A stretch of 35,537 nucleotides of DNA from Nostoc sp. WHI (GCF_015714725.1 NZ_WBKM01000276.1:1-35537); one strand, 5' to 3'; positions 6,699-16,999 are shown, numbered from the stretch's first letter. Numbers and translations are program-made. Notes: generated by a model not told the origin, from the sequence alone.

Positions 6699-7222
6699 TG
6701 ATCAAGAACGAGCAACAATATCAACATTCCTTAGATTGGTTGCAACGCTTTGAACAGTCTATAGCGTCATTGGATAGCAATGAACACTTGAAAGCAGAAC
6801 CACAGCGATGGAAGCTTCATCGAGACTCATATCAAAGTCAAGTTGACGAGTTAAAGTCAGAAATCACAGAATACGAAAGACTTATTAATTGCGATACCAG
6901 TAACCCTTTAAAAATTAAAGTTGATTCTTTAAATAAGCTGCCAAATGCTTTAATTAAAGCTCGGATAGCAGCCAAAATTAGTCAGAAAGAACTTGCTGAT
7001 ATATTAGTAATTGATGAACAAAGAGTGAAAGAGTATGAGGATACAGATTATCAATGTGCCAGTTTTGTAGAAATTCTTGAAGTCAGCACCGCTTTGGGTG
7101 TTGAATTTGAAACGGCAACTGTGCAAGTAGATTTTGCAGAAATAGAAGCAGTTAAAAAAAGCGTGGACAAATGGCGCAAAGAAAAACTGAATATTAAAAC
7201 TAAAGCTTCAAAAGATTACTAA
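6695..7222 (+). CDS. XRE-family (HigA-like) helix-turn-helix antitoxin/regulator
   Basis: About 175 residues. The N-terminal half is a charged helical region (NEQQYQHSLDWLQRFEQSI and SQVDELKSEITEYERLI), typical of HigA-type antitoxins. The HTH lies in the middle (ALIKARIAAKISQKELADIL, then RVKEYEDTDY, VEILEVSTALGV), followed by a short C-terminal tail. A ribosome binding site (AAGGTGG, 6683-6689) fits ATG 6695 or 6698; an in-frame GTG at 6686 lies inside it and is unlikely. The gene normally follows a toxin; here only a remnant is left upstream. Confidence 0.82.
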   Translation: MMIKNEQQYQHSLDWLQRFEQSIASLDSNEHLKAEPQRWKLHRDSYQSQVDELKSEITEYERLINCDTSNPLKIKVDSLNKLPNALIKARIAAKISQKELADILVIDEQRVKEYEDTDYQCASFVEILEVSTALGVEFETATVQVDFAEIEAVKKSVDKWRKEKLNIKTKASKDY

Positions 7223-7382
7223 TCTTTTGGGACGGAGCAACTTACCATTGTTCCAATAAATCAAAGCTTTTTTGGAATCTCTAAATTATGAATTAAATAT
7301 AAAAAGATTATGAGGGGACGAGTCACCAATTATTCAATATTTACACCTTAAAAATTTGTTGAATATCATGGGTGATTCCTAC

Positions 7383-7778
7383 CTAAATCAAAGGCTTTTT
7401 AACTTCGCACTGCGTCAGCCCCTTGGCTTTTTTGACAAACTTTTCATCAAATGTATAAAATTTAGAACAGTGCTGACTTTGAGCTAGATGAAAAGCATCA
7501 GCAAAATCTAAGCCATTCTCATGCCATTGGATTACTTGAACAATTAAGCTAGGATTACTCAGGTAAATATTAGGTAAACCAAAAAGGTTTTTCAAAGTTG
7601 TACATATCTCATCTGGTTTCAACTTGTATGCAAACCTTAACACCCATTCAGTCTCAAGGATTACCGTATCTGTAATAAAAATATCTTGAGTCTGGAAAAT
7701 TTCTCTGCTCTTTTGGAACTGTAATTCATCATCTTGAGTCAAAAATCTAACAATTATATTTGTATCAACCGCAATCAT
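7383..7778 (-). CDS. VapC-family PIN-domain toxin (ribonuclease)
   Basis: 131 residues, full length. The four PIN acidic positions are visible: D5 (MIAVDTNIIVR), E42 or E44 (VILETEW), D91/D94 (GLDFADAFHLA) and D111 (FYTFDEKF). VapC toxins are Mg-dependent endoribonucleases that cleave tRNA or rRNA. It is co-transcribed with the antitoxin at 7765-8028, overlapping it by 14 bases. No disabling change is seen, so this is the only complete toxin-antitoxin pair of classic type in the island. Confidence 0.93.
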   Translation of the reverse strand: MIAVDTNIIVRFLTQDDELQFQKSREIFQTQDIFITDTVILETEWVLRFAYKLKPDEICTTLKNLFGLPNIYLSNPSLIVQVIQWHENGLDFADAFHLAQSQHCSKFYTFDEKFVKKAKGLTQCEVKKPLI

Positions 7779-8028
7779 GCCACGATTCCTCTATACCTTG
7801 GCGAATTGCATTATCCATATCCTCAAGAGTTTTAGGTTTTCCTTGATATTTTAAGCAGCCTGCTACATCATCTAATTTAGTTTCTGGAAAAGGTTTCTTA
7901 GGCTTTAAAAGAATTCCATCACCCATATCAATAATAATAAATTCTTGACCTACTCCCCATTGATGAGCTTCCCGCAAAGATTGGGGAATAATTACTTGTC
8001 CTTGAGGAGACAATTTTATAATTTCCAT
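7765..8028 (-). CDS. AbrB/MazE-type (VapB) antitoxin
   Basis: 87 residues. The N-terminal SpoVT/AbrB swapped-hairpin motif is clear (MEIIKLSPQGQVIIPQSLRE, then GVGQEFIIIDMGDGILLKPKKPF). The C-terminal tail (DVAGCLKYQGKPKTLEDMDNAI, ending GIEESWHDCG) is the typical toxin-wrapping segment of VapB antitoxins that pair with PIN toxins. The 14-base overlap with vapC indicates coupling. It probably represses its own promoter upstream of 8028. Confidence 0.93.
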   Translation of the reverse strand: MEIIKLSPQGQVIIPQSLREAHQWGVGQEFIIIDMGDGILLKPKKPFPETKLDDVAGCLKYQGKPKTLEDMDNAIRQGIEESWHDCG

Positions 8029-8114
8029 TAACTTAAGAAGTAAAAAACTAAAACTAATATAAAAATTCTAGCATTTTTGATTATCCCAATTTCTCCTCTC
8101 CCTCTGTGGTTCGT

Positions 8115-8141
8115 AAAAAAAGGCGAACTTTCGAGTTCGCC
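8115..8141 (-). terminator. Rho-independent terminator of chlN
   Basis: On the minus strand GGCGAAC (8141-8135), a 6-base loop and GTTCGCC (8128-8122) form a perfect 7-bp GC-rich stem, followed by a run of seven Ts (8121-8115). It lies 42 bases after the chlN stop codon, in the right orientation. Confidence 0.88.
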
Positions 8142-8182
8142 CGTAACATACTATTATGCTGTTGCTAAATCCAAACTCAAAT

Positions 8183-9592
<1,410 letters not shown>

Positions 9593-9614
9593 TTATTCTC
9601 CCCTTGATTTTCAA

Positions 9615-9710
9615 GTTAGGAGTTAATAATTAGAAGTTAGGAAGTAACAAAAACTCATAACTTTTAACTCAGCACTCAGCACTTTTAACTCAGCACTCTT
9701 AACTCCTAAC
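9615..9710. repeat. 12-bp perfect inverted repeat with internal direct repeats in the chl intergenic region
   Basis: GTTAGGAGTTAA (9615-9626) and TTAACTCCTAAC (9699-9710) are perfect inverted copies, 72 bases apart. Between them a unit of the CTTTTAACTCAGCACTC type occurs twice (about 9660-9698). Such AACTCAGCACTC blocks are dispersed in Nostocales intergenic regions. In the chlL-DUF5331-chlN transcript it would form a long stem-loop just upstream of chlN. Confidence 0.75.
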
Positions 9711-9717
9711 TTAGTAA

Positions 9718-10506
9718 TTAAGCGTTGGGGAAGAGACGGGCAATTTCTGATTCATCAAAAACGCCTGCTGGCAGTTCTTCCCCTAAAAAATCGTTATTTT
9801 CTTCAGCCTTTTGCAAAGCTGTTTCATCACCCCAGACATCTGACAACACGTCTTTAAACGCACTTTCATCTAGTGGACTATCTTCAAGCGCCTGGTCGTC
9901 ATCCAGCTTTACTTCCGTTGCAACTGTTGTATCGAAGGCAATTTCCCCAAACTCATCCGCTTCTAGACTAGAGATTTGGAGAGACTCATCTTTTGAGTCG
10001 TGTCCGTTGGATAAAGAAATATCGCCAAAGCCATTTTCAGTTTCCTCCAAATCGCTGATCCCCAGGACTTGATCATCAGAATCCACCATTGCGAACTCTT
10101 CAACTACCGCCACCGACCCAAAGCCATTTGTATGAGAATGTGACAAAGTTTCATCTTCAGGCTTTTCGTCAATGACAACTGCTGCTTCATCTTCGTATTT
10201 TTCTGCTTCTGGGTTGACGAGGAAGCGATTACCGAGAGCGAAATCTGGGTCAAAATGCAAATCCAGTACCTCAATCAGCGTATCGGCGTCAGGATTAAGT
10301 TTGGCAAAGGGCAACATTAACTGCGCTAGCTTTGGCTCTAGGGCGTTAACTACTCCCAGGATGAGGTAAGAAGGTGGTCGCTTCCCGCCATCAGGGGTGT
10401 ACACTGATTCCACTTGCATATGCAGAGTAATCCAGTCCCGATTGTTCTGGAAAAATTGCAACCACTTTTGCTTTAATGAATCTGTAAAGCTGTGAAAGAA
10501 AGCCAT
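9718..10506 (-). CDS. DUF5331 domain protein of the chl operon
   Basis: 262 residues from ATG 10506 (MAFFHSFTDSLKQKWLQFFQ); GGGGGAC about 6 bases upstream supports this start over an ATG five codons earlier at 10521. The N-terminal 100 residues form a compact domain (DWITLHMQVESVYTPDGGKRP and LDLHFDPDFALGNRFLVNPE). The remaining 160 residues are very acidic and low in complexity, probably disordered, ending in DESEIARLFPNA. The gene is found between chlL and chlN in many filamentous cyanobacteria, which suggests a link to dark chlorophyll synthesis; no biochemical role is known to me. Confidence 0.88.
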   Translation of the reverse strand: MAFFHSFTDSLKQKWLQFFQNNRDWITLHMQVESVYTPDGGKRPPSYLILGVVNALEPKLAQLMLPFAKLNPDADTLIEVLDLHFDPDFALGNRFLVNPEAEKYEDEAAVVIDEKPEDETLSHSHTNGFGSVAVVEEFAMVDSDDQVLGISDLEETENGFGDISLSNGHDSKDESLQISSLEADEFGEIAFDTTVATEVKLDDDQALEDSPLDESAFKDVLSDVWGDETALQKAEENNDFLGEELPAGVFDESEIARLFPNA

Positions 10507-10538
10507 ATTATTGTCCCCCATCCTGAGAACTTGGTGAT

Positions 10539-11405
10539 TTATACAATCATCAAGTCTAGTTCCTCTTCTGAATTAACAACCTGGGGTTTACCCGGATTTA
10601 GATAGAAATCGGATAACAAAGAGAACAACTCACGATCTGGTGTATCGTTAGGTACAACACCTTCGGGACGTGCCAGAATTTGGTCGGCGATGTTGAGATA
10701 GTAGTCGCAAACGTAGTCTAGGGAAGGATCTTGCTCTGCCATCTCAAACAAAGTTTTCCCCTTCACACGGGAAACACGGATATCTTCAATCAAAGGTAAA
10801 ACCTCTAGAACTGGCATGGGCACTGCTTCTAGATATTTTTCAATTAAGTCGCGCTTGGAGGTGCGGTTGCCAATTAACCCAGCTAAACGCAGTGGGTGAG
10901 TTCGGGCTTTTTCGCGGACTGAAGCAGCAATGCGGTTAGCAGCAAACAAAGCATCAAAGCCGTTGTCTGTAATGATCAGGCAGTAATCTGCATAGTTGAG
11001 TGGTGCTGCAAAACCACCGCAAACTACGTCACCCAGAACATCAAAAAGAATTACATCGTATTCATCAAAGGCGTTGAGTTCTTTAAGTAATTTTACGGTT
11101 TCACCGACTACGTAACCACCGCACCCAGCACCCGCAGGTGGGCCACCGGCTTCTACGCAATCAACACCGCCGTAGCCTTTGTAAATCACATCTTCTGGCC
11201 AGACATCTTCGTAGTGATAGTCCTTTTCTTGGAGGGTGTCGATAATTGTGGGAATCAAAAACCCAGTCAGGGTAAAGGTACTGTCATGTTTGGGGTCGCA
11301 GCCAATTTGCAGCACTTTCTTGCCACGTTTAGCTAGGGCGACTGATATGTTACAGCTAGTTGTGGATTTGCCGATACCACCTTTTCCGTAGACTGCTAGT
11401 TTCAC
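10539..11405 (-). CDS. chlL: light-independent protochlorophyllide reductase iron-sulfur ATP-binding protein
   Basis: 288 residues from the GTG at 11405 (first codon of [14 protein letters not shown]). This gives the normal family start and length, with AGAGG about 10 bases upstream; the frame is open for another ten codons. ChlL is a NifH-like dimeric ATPase that passes electrons to ChlNB. Visible: P-loop GKGGIGKST at about 7-15, the two cluster cysteines in [10 protein letters not shown] and [10 protein letters not shown], and switch segments around FDVLGDVV. It is first in the chlL-DUF5331-chlN cluster; the gap to DUF5331 is 32 bases. Confidence 0.98.
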   Translation of the reverse strand: MKLAVYGKGGIGKSTTSCNISVALAKRGKKVLQIGCDPKHDSTFTLTGFLIPTIIDTLQEKDYHYEDVWPEDVIYKGYGGVDCVEAGGPPAGAGCGGYVVGETVKLLKELNAFDEYDVILFDVLGDVVCGGFAAPLNYADYCLIITDNGFDALFAANRIAASVREKARTHPLRLAGLIGNRTSKRDLIEKYLEAVPMPVLEVLPLIEDIRVSRVKGKTLFEMAEQDPSLDYVCDYYLNIADQILARPEGVVPNDTPDRELFSLLSDFYLNPGKPQVVNSEEELDLMIV

Positions 11406-11984
11406 TGTTGTTTGCCTCTTATAGCTTTTTGTCAAACTTGTGGCTCAAACATTTGCCTTCACCTGTCCTGAGATGGCGATGCGTGATGTCTCTTGATGTC
11501 ATTATTGGGCAAATTACATAGAAAAGAAAGTGCCTCTTAATCTGTAAAACGGTCTAATATCACGAATTACAGAGTAATTATGTGTATTTGGGTTTTTATA
11601 AAGCTTAAAAGCTTTAATAGCTTTGAAAACAATTAATAAAAAGTTTTAGTAACTTATTTTTATAAAAAGAGTTACAAAATACAAAAAACTGTAATTAGCC
11701 TTTTTGAATGATTTTCATAGAATTAGCTGATGGTCATACAACCTGTTTTCAGGGGATTGGGCGCAGAGTTAAGGGTAAAGAGAGTTATGTGCAGCCCGAT
11801 GCTGGAAATACTACTGCAATTTGCGTAGGCGTATCCCGTCGTAGACATCGTAGATAAATTGCAAGTTTTCAGTCGTTAGCCAAGACCTTTTAATTGCTGC
11901 TTGAGAGTAAGTTAGTCTGATTTTGTAAAAAATTATTAAATTCTTAGATATTGTCTAAGATTAATAATCTGGGAAGGAGGTAAA
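11406..11984. other. intergenic region upstream of chlL
   Basis: About 580 bases without a credible gene. The part next to chlL (11500-11720) is very AT-rich and should carry the chlL promoter on the minus strand, but I could not fix a promoter. Near the other end is a dispersed repeat (11822-11850) also found inside an AAA ATPase gene at 23497-23526. GGAAGGAGG (about 11971-11979) sits just downstream of the stop of the Trp-rich gene, and nothing follows it on the plus strand. Confidence 0.6.
11822..11850. repeat. dispersed ~29-bp repeat (GTAGGCGTA...GTAGACATCG family), copy 1
   Basis: The block starts TGCGTAGGCGTA and ends GTCGTAGACATCG. Its reverse complement occurs at 23497-23526 with two differences. 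The family is widespread in Nostoc-type genomes and occurs both between and within genes. Confidence 0.8.
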
Positions 11985-12239
11985 TCAGGACACCTCAGTT
12001 TCAAGTCCGTGGATTTCCTGTAATGTTTGCCAGCCAGCTTGCCACTGGGAATTATCTTGTAATAATTTGGCATTTATCCAAAAACGGACTTTCGGATCAC
12101 AAGCAGCAACCATTTCGGCGTAAACCCACTTAGCCTGATTTTTACGATTGACTACTTGAAAGTGCCGCCAACCGTCTACTTTCTGCTGTGCCGTCCACTT
12201 AGAACCAACTAGGTAAGGAAATTTTTGTTTTTTAGTCAT
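11985..12239 (-). CDS. TIGR02450-family Trp-rich small protein
   Basis: 84 residues. The pattern LVGSKWTAQQKVDGWRHFQV, then NRKNQAKWVYAEMVAACDP and RFWINAKLL, matches the Trp-rich conserved hypothetical family seen in cyanobacteria and marine proteobacteria. Five or six Trp residues occur in 84. No catalytic motif is visible and the function is unknown. It stands alone between chlL and a GAF gene. The ATG start has no obvious ribosome binding site, which is common in cyanobacteria. Confidence 0.87.
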   Translation of the reverse strand: MTKKQKFPYLVGSKWTAQQKVDGWRHFQVVNRKNQAKWVYAEMVAACDPKVRFWINAKLLQDNSQWQAGWQTLQEIHGLETEVS

Positions 12240-12583
12240 TAGTCAATTGTCTCTCCTCTGCTTCCCCAGTCCCCAGCTAAAGTGTGACCAAATCCTCGTC
12301 TTTCATACGACTCATTTACAGAAAGCCACACTTAGAGCCAAACTTGAACCCCAGATATGATTTTTTTCGTTGATCATAATCTTGAGGGACACGCGCTGCT
12401 TTTGTCAGGCAGTATCACAAATCAATGTTGGCAAGATTTGTTTTCAATCCGCTTTATTCTTCTCGAAGAGATGTCACTATCAGTTTATTTTAGATATATC
12501 TCAGTGATATTCTGTAAAGTCCACTTATTGTTCTTTACATAGCCTCTATACTGTAATTAAGGGTATACTGACCGCTTTTTTAG
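12240..12583. other. intergenic region between divergent Trp-rich and GAF genes
   Basis: 344 bases, presumably with divergent promoters. It includes a CCCCAGTCCCCAG heptamer-like stretch near 12263 and two TATACTG words (about 12547 and 12565), either of which could be a -10 for the GAF gene. A 61-codon ORF (12357-12542) looks non-coding. Confidence 0.5.
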
Positions 12584-13462
12584 ATGCCAATCCAATCAGC
12601 AATCCAATCAGCACTTATGGCGTTTAATCTACCGAGAATTCCCAACTGGGTAAAAAAAATAGTTATCAGTTTTGTAGTGTTTTTATCGATTGCGGCTTTT
12701 AGTGGTATTGTTGGTAATCAAGCAGATAAAGCTTTTGAAAAAAAACTATTTCCTTTAATTAACCAGCCACCACAAGTCAATCTATGGGTTTTGGTTTTAC
12801 TTTTATTAATTATCGTCTTGCCGCTTTCATTAACTGCAATATATTATCATAAAGCGCATCAAATCGCAATTAAGCTTAACAAACTGGATGAATCGTTACT
12901 ATTACTTCTGCCTAAGTTGGATGTAAATCCAAACATTCATGAATCACTCAAGCGATTATTAGAGCAATTTATTGAAAAAACACATAACATCATGCCACTT
13001 CTTGATGGGTGTGGTATCGCCATTTATGCACCAGACCCTAGTGATCCAGATTTTTTAACTACTTGGTGTCAATCACAATCACCAAATGAGTATGGGAATA
13101 AAGTACGTTTCTATGTTGGTAAAGACCCTAATCAAAATCGAGGGTGTGCGGGTTGTACTTTCATTGACAAAAAACGACGGGTTGTACACTTGTCACGCGT
13201 AAGTAATGTATGGCACGCCGATGATCCGGAATACATTTTTAGCAAAGATAAAACTGCCCGCGTCTTAGATTACGTAACATTGATTACTATACCGATTATC
13301 GGAGGTACGGATAGTTTAGGAGTTTTATGTCTCTATAGCAGAGATGTGACAACTTTTGATTCTAAAGCGACTCAAGAGCTACTGTTTGTAATTGCTAATC
13401 GCCTAGCGGGAGTTATGCTGGTAGCGCGTAATTACCAAGTACAACATTCAATTACTAATTAA
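12584..13462 (+). CDS. two-TM GAF-domain protein
   Basis: 292 residues. Two membrane segments lie near 24-44 (KIVISFVVFLSIAAFSGIVG) and 68-90 (LWVLVLLLLIIVLPLSLTAI). After a short helical linker, about 115-285 form a GAF-like sensor domain (GCGIAIYAPDP, VLDYVTLITIPIIGG, SLGVLCLYSRD, LLFVIANRLAGVML). Inside it is a Cys cluster, GCAGCTF, near 188-194, that could bind a metal or cofactor or be redox active. There is no output domain (kinase, cyclase or HTH), so it may act through a partner. No ribosome binding site is seen; ATG at 12620 is a possible later start. Confidence 0.8.
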   Translation: MPIQSAIQSALMAFNLPRIPNWVKKIVISFVVFLSIAAFSGIVGNQADKAFEKKLFPLINQPPQVNLWVLVLLLLIIVLPLSLTAIYYHKAHQIAIKLNKLDESLLLLLPKLDVNPNIHESLKRLLEQFIEKTHNIMPLLDGCGIAIYAPDPSDPDFLTTWCQSQSPNEYGNKVRFYVGKDPNQNRGCAGCTFIDKKRRVVHLSRVSNVWHADDPEYIFSKDKTARVLDYVTLITIPIIGGTDSLGVLCLYSRDVTTFDSKATQELLFVIANRLAGVMLVARNYQVQHSITN

Positions 13463-13524
13463 AACTACAGTTTCAGTACATAGTATAGATACTTTCTGAC
13501 TTCAATTAAGTCTTTATCTTTATT

Positions 13525-13755
13525 TTACCGCCAAGGAGACGCCAAAAAACGCCAGAGTTTTGGTATTATCTTATCTTTGCTCGCTAATTCGAGGGTCACT
13601 GAACTATAATCTGTACCATACTTACGTTCAGCCTCTTGAAATTGCCTGAGGCTTTTCTTGCCACGCATATAATCTTTGGATTCTCTCATTAATAGAGACT
13701 GGCGTTCTTCGGCTGTTAAATCGGTTATTGGAAAATCTTTCACCTTTTTCATCAC
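13525..13755 (-). CDS. small hypothetical protein
   Basis: 76 residues, highly charged: ITDLTAEERQSLLMRESKDY and LRQFQEAERKYGTDYSS resemble short cyanobacterial proteins of the pattern LTxEERxxLLxxExxDYxxGKxxLxxFxxAExxYGxDY. These are often found near toxin-antitoxin or transposon genes. Function unknown. It is convergent with the GAF gene. Confidence 0.65.
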   Translation of the reverse strand: MMKKVKDFPITDLTAEERQSLLMRESKDYMRGKKSLRQFQEAERKYGTDYSSVTLELASKDKIIPKLWRFLASPWR

Positions 13756-14214
13756 TAATTAATAACGATAAATAATTTTACTGGTTTATATTTAGCTTTT
13801 ATGCATTTACTAAGAAAAATCTTATCACTTTAGATCATAATATTATATCTTCATTTTACTCAATTTATCAATAAAATTAGCTGTGACTTCCAATAAATTT
13901 ATTATATTCATTGTGTTCGCACTTAGTTAACAGAATTTTACTGATATCAGCAATAAGTTAATTTAAATTAAATTTGGTAAATCATAAGTTAAAGCAAGTA
14001 GGATACTCAAGGCGATCGCTTTGGTGGATCTTCAGACTGGGAAAGTTGTTTGTAAACCTACCAAGAGACGGAGGAAAACCAGAAAGGGCGGTGATACTAC
14101 TCTACATAGACGTGAAGACCGATCCATCTAGGAGCTTACCTCTTTTTACAATATCTTTATGAAAGCCTATTGGTCTTTCTGCGCCTTGTGTGGTTTCTCT
14201 AAAAGCCTACCGAT
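13756..14214. other. intergenic region upstream of clpB
   Basis: 459 bases. The first half is AT-rich; the second half carries a HIP1 site (14013-14020) and several short overlapping open frames (one of 62 codons at 13974-14162) that do not look like conserved proteins. No CIRCE element (TTAGCACTC-N9-GAGTGCTAA) or other heat-shock operator was found, so the clpB control site could not be located. Confidence 0.5.
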
Positions 14215-16854
14215 ATGCAACCTACTAATCCTGACCAATTTACAGAAAAAGCCTGGGAAGCGATCGCCCACACCCCCGATATTGTTAAGCAATATCAACA
14301 ACAGCAAATTGAAAGCGAACATCTGATGAAAGCGTTGCTAGAACAAGATGGTTTAGCAACTGGGATTCTCACCAAGGCGGGTGTTAACCTTCAAAAACTG
14401 CGCGATCGCACTGAACAATTTTTCCAACGCCAGCCGAAAGTATCGGGTACAAGTAGTTCTGTTTACTTGGGACGCAGCTTGGATACACTTCTAGATCGAG
14501 CAGACGGATATCGCCAGGAGTTTCAAGATGAATATATTTCAATTGAACACTTATTGCTGGCTTACGCTAAAGATGACCGCTTTGGCAAAAGTTTATTCCA
14601 AGAATTCGGTTTAGACGAAAGCAAACTAAAAAATATTATTAAACAAATTCGGGGGAGCCAAAAAGTGACCGACCAAAATCCAGAAGGCAAATACGAAGCA
14701 CTGGAAAAATATGGGCGTGACCTCACAGAAGCCGCCCGTAAAGGTCAACTCGATCCAGTGATTGGGCGGGATGATGAAATTCGTCGGACTATTCAAATTT
14801 TGTCACGCCGCACCAAGAATAACCCCGTGTTAATTGGTGAACCAGGTGTTGGTAAAACTGCGATCGCTGAAGGATTAGCACAACGTATAGTTGCTGGTGA
14901 TGTACCCCAGTCCCTCAAAGACAGCACGTTAATCGGTTTAGATATGGGTGCTTTAATTGCGGGGGCAAAATTTCGGGGTGAATTTGAAGAACGCTTGAAA
15001 GCAGTATTAAAGGAAGTTACCGAATCTAGCGGCAAGATTGTTTTATTTATTGATGAAATTCATACCGTTGTCGGTGCTGGTGCAACCCAAGGCGCGATGG
15101 ATGCGAGTAACTTGTTAAAACCAATGTTGGCGCGGGGCGAATTGCGTTGTATTGGGGCGACAACGTTGGATGAATACCGCAAATATATCGAAAAAGATGC
15201 CGCTTTGGAAAGACGTTTCCAACAAGTTTATGTGGATCAGCCCAGTGTCGAAGATAGTATTTCGATTTTGCGCGGGTTGAGAGAACGTTATGAAAACCAC
15301 CACGGGGTGAAGATTTCTGATAGTGCTTTAGTTGCAGCAGCGATATTGTCGAGTCGATATATTAGCGATCGCTTCTTACCAGATAAAGCAATTGACTTGG
15401 TAGACGAAGCCGCCGCTAGACTGAAAATGGAGATTACTTCTAAACCAGAAGAACTTGATGAAATTGATCGCAAGATTCTGCAATTGGAAATGGAGAAGCT
15501 ATCGCTGAAAAAAGAAAGTGATGCAGCTTCGCGTGAACGTTTAGAGAGACTGGAAAAAGAAATTGCCGATCTCAAAGAAGAACAAAGAACACTCAATACT
15601 CAATGGCAATCTGAAAAAGATATTATTGACAAAATTCAGTCCGTTAAAAAAGAAATTGAACGGGTCAATTTAGAGATTCAGCAAGCAGAACGCGACTACG
15701 ATCTTAACCGCGCTGCTGAGTTGAAATACGGCACTTTAACCAGTTTGCATCGTGAATTAGAAGCAGTAGAAGCTGAATTGGCAAACACTCAAAGAAGTGG
15801 TAAATCACTATTACGGGAAGAAGTAACGGAAGCTGATATTGCGGAAATTATTTCTAAATGGACAGGAATTCCCATTAGCAAGTTAGTGGAATCTGAGAAA
15901 GAGAAACTGCTGCATTTAGAAGATGAACTACATCGCCGCGTCATTGGACAAGAAGAAGCAGTCACAGCAGTAGCAGATGCGATTCAGCGATCGCGGGCTG
16001 GATTGGCTGATCCTAATCGTCCTATCGCTAGTTTTATTTTCCTTGGGCCAACGGGTGTGGGTAAAACCGAATTGGCGAAAGCACTTGCGGCATATATGTT
16101 CGATAGTGAAGATGCGCTGGTACGAATCGATATGTCGGAGTATATGGAGAAACACGCCGTATCTCGCTTAATTGGTGCGCCTCCGGGATACGTAGGTTAT
16201 GAAGAAGGCGGACAACTTACAGAAGCGATTCGCCGTCGTCCTTACTCGGTGATTCTCTTCGATGAAATCGAGAAAGCACACCCCGATGTCTTTAATATAT
16301 TCTTGCAAATTCTTGATGATGGTCGCGTCACTGATGCCCAAGGTCATAAGGTGGACTTCAAAAACGCTATTATCATCATGACTAGCAACATCGGTTCTCA
16401 GTATATTCTCGATGTTGCCGGGGATAACGCCCACTACGACGAAATGCGCCGTCGGGTAATGGAGGCGATGCGAAATAGCTTCCGTCCAGAGTTCCTGAAC
16501 CGGATTGACGAAATTATCATCTTCCACGCTTTAGATAGGAAGGAATTGCGGCAAATTGTGCTATTGCAAGTTGAGAGATTGCGGCAAAGACTGGGCGATA
16601 CCTCCGGTGGGCTTCGCCAACGCAAAATATCCCTTAAGCTCTCTGATACTGCGCTTGACTTTTTAGCAGAAGTAGGATATGACCCAGTGTTTGGGGCGCG
16701 TCCACTGAAACGAGCTATTCAGAGGGAGTTAGAAACTCAAATTGCCAAAGCTATCTTGCGCGGCGAATTCAACGACGGCGACACGATCTTTGTAGATGTG
16801 CAGAATGAGCGTCTTTCTTTTAGTCGCTTACCTGTTGAAGTGTTCACTAGCTAA
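14215..16854 (+). CDS. clpB: ATP-dependent disaggregase ClpB (Hsp100)
   Basis: 879 residues. ClpB hexamers pull polypeptides out of aggregates together with DnaK. Domains in order: Clp N domain (1-145), AAA1 with Walker A GEPGVGKT at 208-215 and Walker B LFIDEIHT, a coiled-coil middle domain at about 410-535 that marks it as ClpB rather than ClpA/C, AAA2 with Walker A GPTGVGKT at 611-618, and the C-terminal D2-small domain. A short in-frame insertion (TSGGLRQ, near residues 796-802) lies between LRQRL and RKISLKLS and corresponds to a dispersed DNA repeat at 16593-16623; it gives about 7 residues more than I would expect. No ClpP-binding loop is apparent. Confidence 0.97.
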   Translation: MQPTNPDQFTEKAWEAIAHTPDIVKQYQQQQIESEHLMKALLEQDGLATGILTKAGVNLQKLRDRTEQFFQRQPKVSGTSSSVYLGRSLDTLLDRADGYRQEFQDEYISIEHLLLAYAKDDRFGKSLFQEFGLDESKLKNIIKQIRGSQKVTDQNPEGKYEALEKYGRDLTEAARKGQLDPVIGRDDEIRRTIQILSRRTKNNPVLIGEPGVGKTAIAEGLAQRIVAGDVPQSLKDSTLIGLDMGALIAGAKFRGEFEERLKAVLKEVTESSGKIVLFIDEIHTVVGAGATQGAMDASNLLKPMLARGELRCIGATTLDEYRKYIEKDAALERRFQQVYVDQPSVEDSISILRGLRERYENHHGVKISDSALVAAAILSSRYISDRFLPDKAIDLVDEAAARLKMEITSKPEELDEIDRKILQLEMEKLSLKKESDAASRERLERLEKEIADLKEEQRTLNTQWQSEKDIIDKIQSVKKEIERVNLEIQQAERDYDLNRAAELKYGTLTSLHRELEAVEAELANTQRSGKSLLREEVTEADIAEIISKWTGIPISKLVESEKEKLLHLEDELHRRVIGQEEAVTAVADAIQRSRAGLADPNRPIASFIFLGPTGVGKTELAKALAAYMFDSEDALVRIDMSEYMEKHAVSRLIGAPPGYVGYEEGGQLTEAIRRRPYSVILFDEIEKAHPDVFNIFLQILDDGRVTDAQGHKVDFKNAIIIMTSNIGSQYILDVAGDNAHYDEMRRRVMEAMRNSFRPEFLNRIDEIIIFHALDRKELRQIVLLQVERLRQRLGDTSGGLRQRKISLKLSDTALDFLAEVGYDPVFGARPLKRAIQRELETQIAKAILRGEFNDGDTIFVDVQNERLSFSRLPVEVFTS
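16593..16623. repeat. dispersed repeat inserted in frame in clpB
   Basis: The block GCGATACCTCCGGTGGGC continuing TTCGCCAACGC belongs to a short repeat family typical of Nostocales (GCGATGCCT...GGGCTACGCCAACGC). It interrupts the conserved ClpB stretch between LRQRL and RKISLKLS without breaking the frame. Confidence 0.75.
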
Positions 16855-16906
16855 GTAAGTAGGCACGAATTAACCTAACTATGTAACAAAATGTAACCCC
16901 GTCAAA

Positions 16907-16961
16907 GTCATTGCGATTGCTTCTCTACGAGACGCTACGCGAACGTTTCACTCGCAATGAC
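16907..16961. repeat. REP-like palindromic element GTCATTGCGA...TCGCAATGAC
   Basis: Perfect 10-bp terminal inverted repeats (16907-16916 and 16952-16961) enclose a CTACGAGACGCTACGCGAACG-like core, 55 bases in all, just after clpB. This type is found in many copies in Nostoc genomes. It could end transcription of clpB or be mobilised in trans. Confidence 0.8.
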
Positions 16962-16999
16962 ATACTTATGAATTTTCCCACCCACCTACTTAATTAAAA

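Noticed and set aside
11985..12239. Possible toxin-antitoxin member
   Set aside because: The Trp-rich pattern fits the TIGR02450 family better and there is no partner gene.
12357..12542. 61-codon plus-strand ORF upstream of the GAF gene
   Set aside because: Composition is not protein-like, no ribosome binding site, and it lies in an expected promoter region.
13974..14162. 62-codon ORF, and an overlapping frame rich in basic residues, upstream of clpB
   Set aside because: No start signal and no recognisable motif; the two frames overlap, so neither can be supported.
13756..14214. CIRCE heat-shock operator upstream of clpB
   Set aside because: No TTAGCACTC-N9-GAGTGCTAA or close variant is present.
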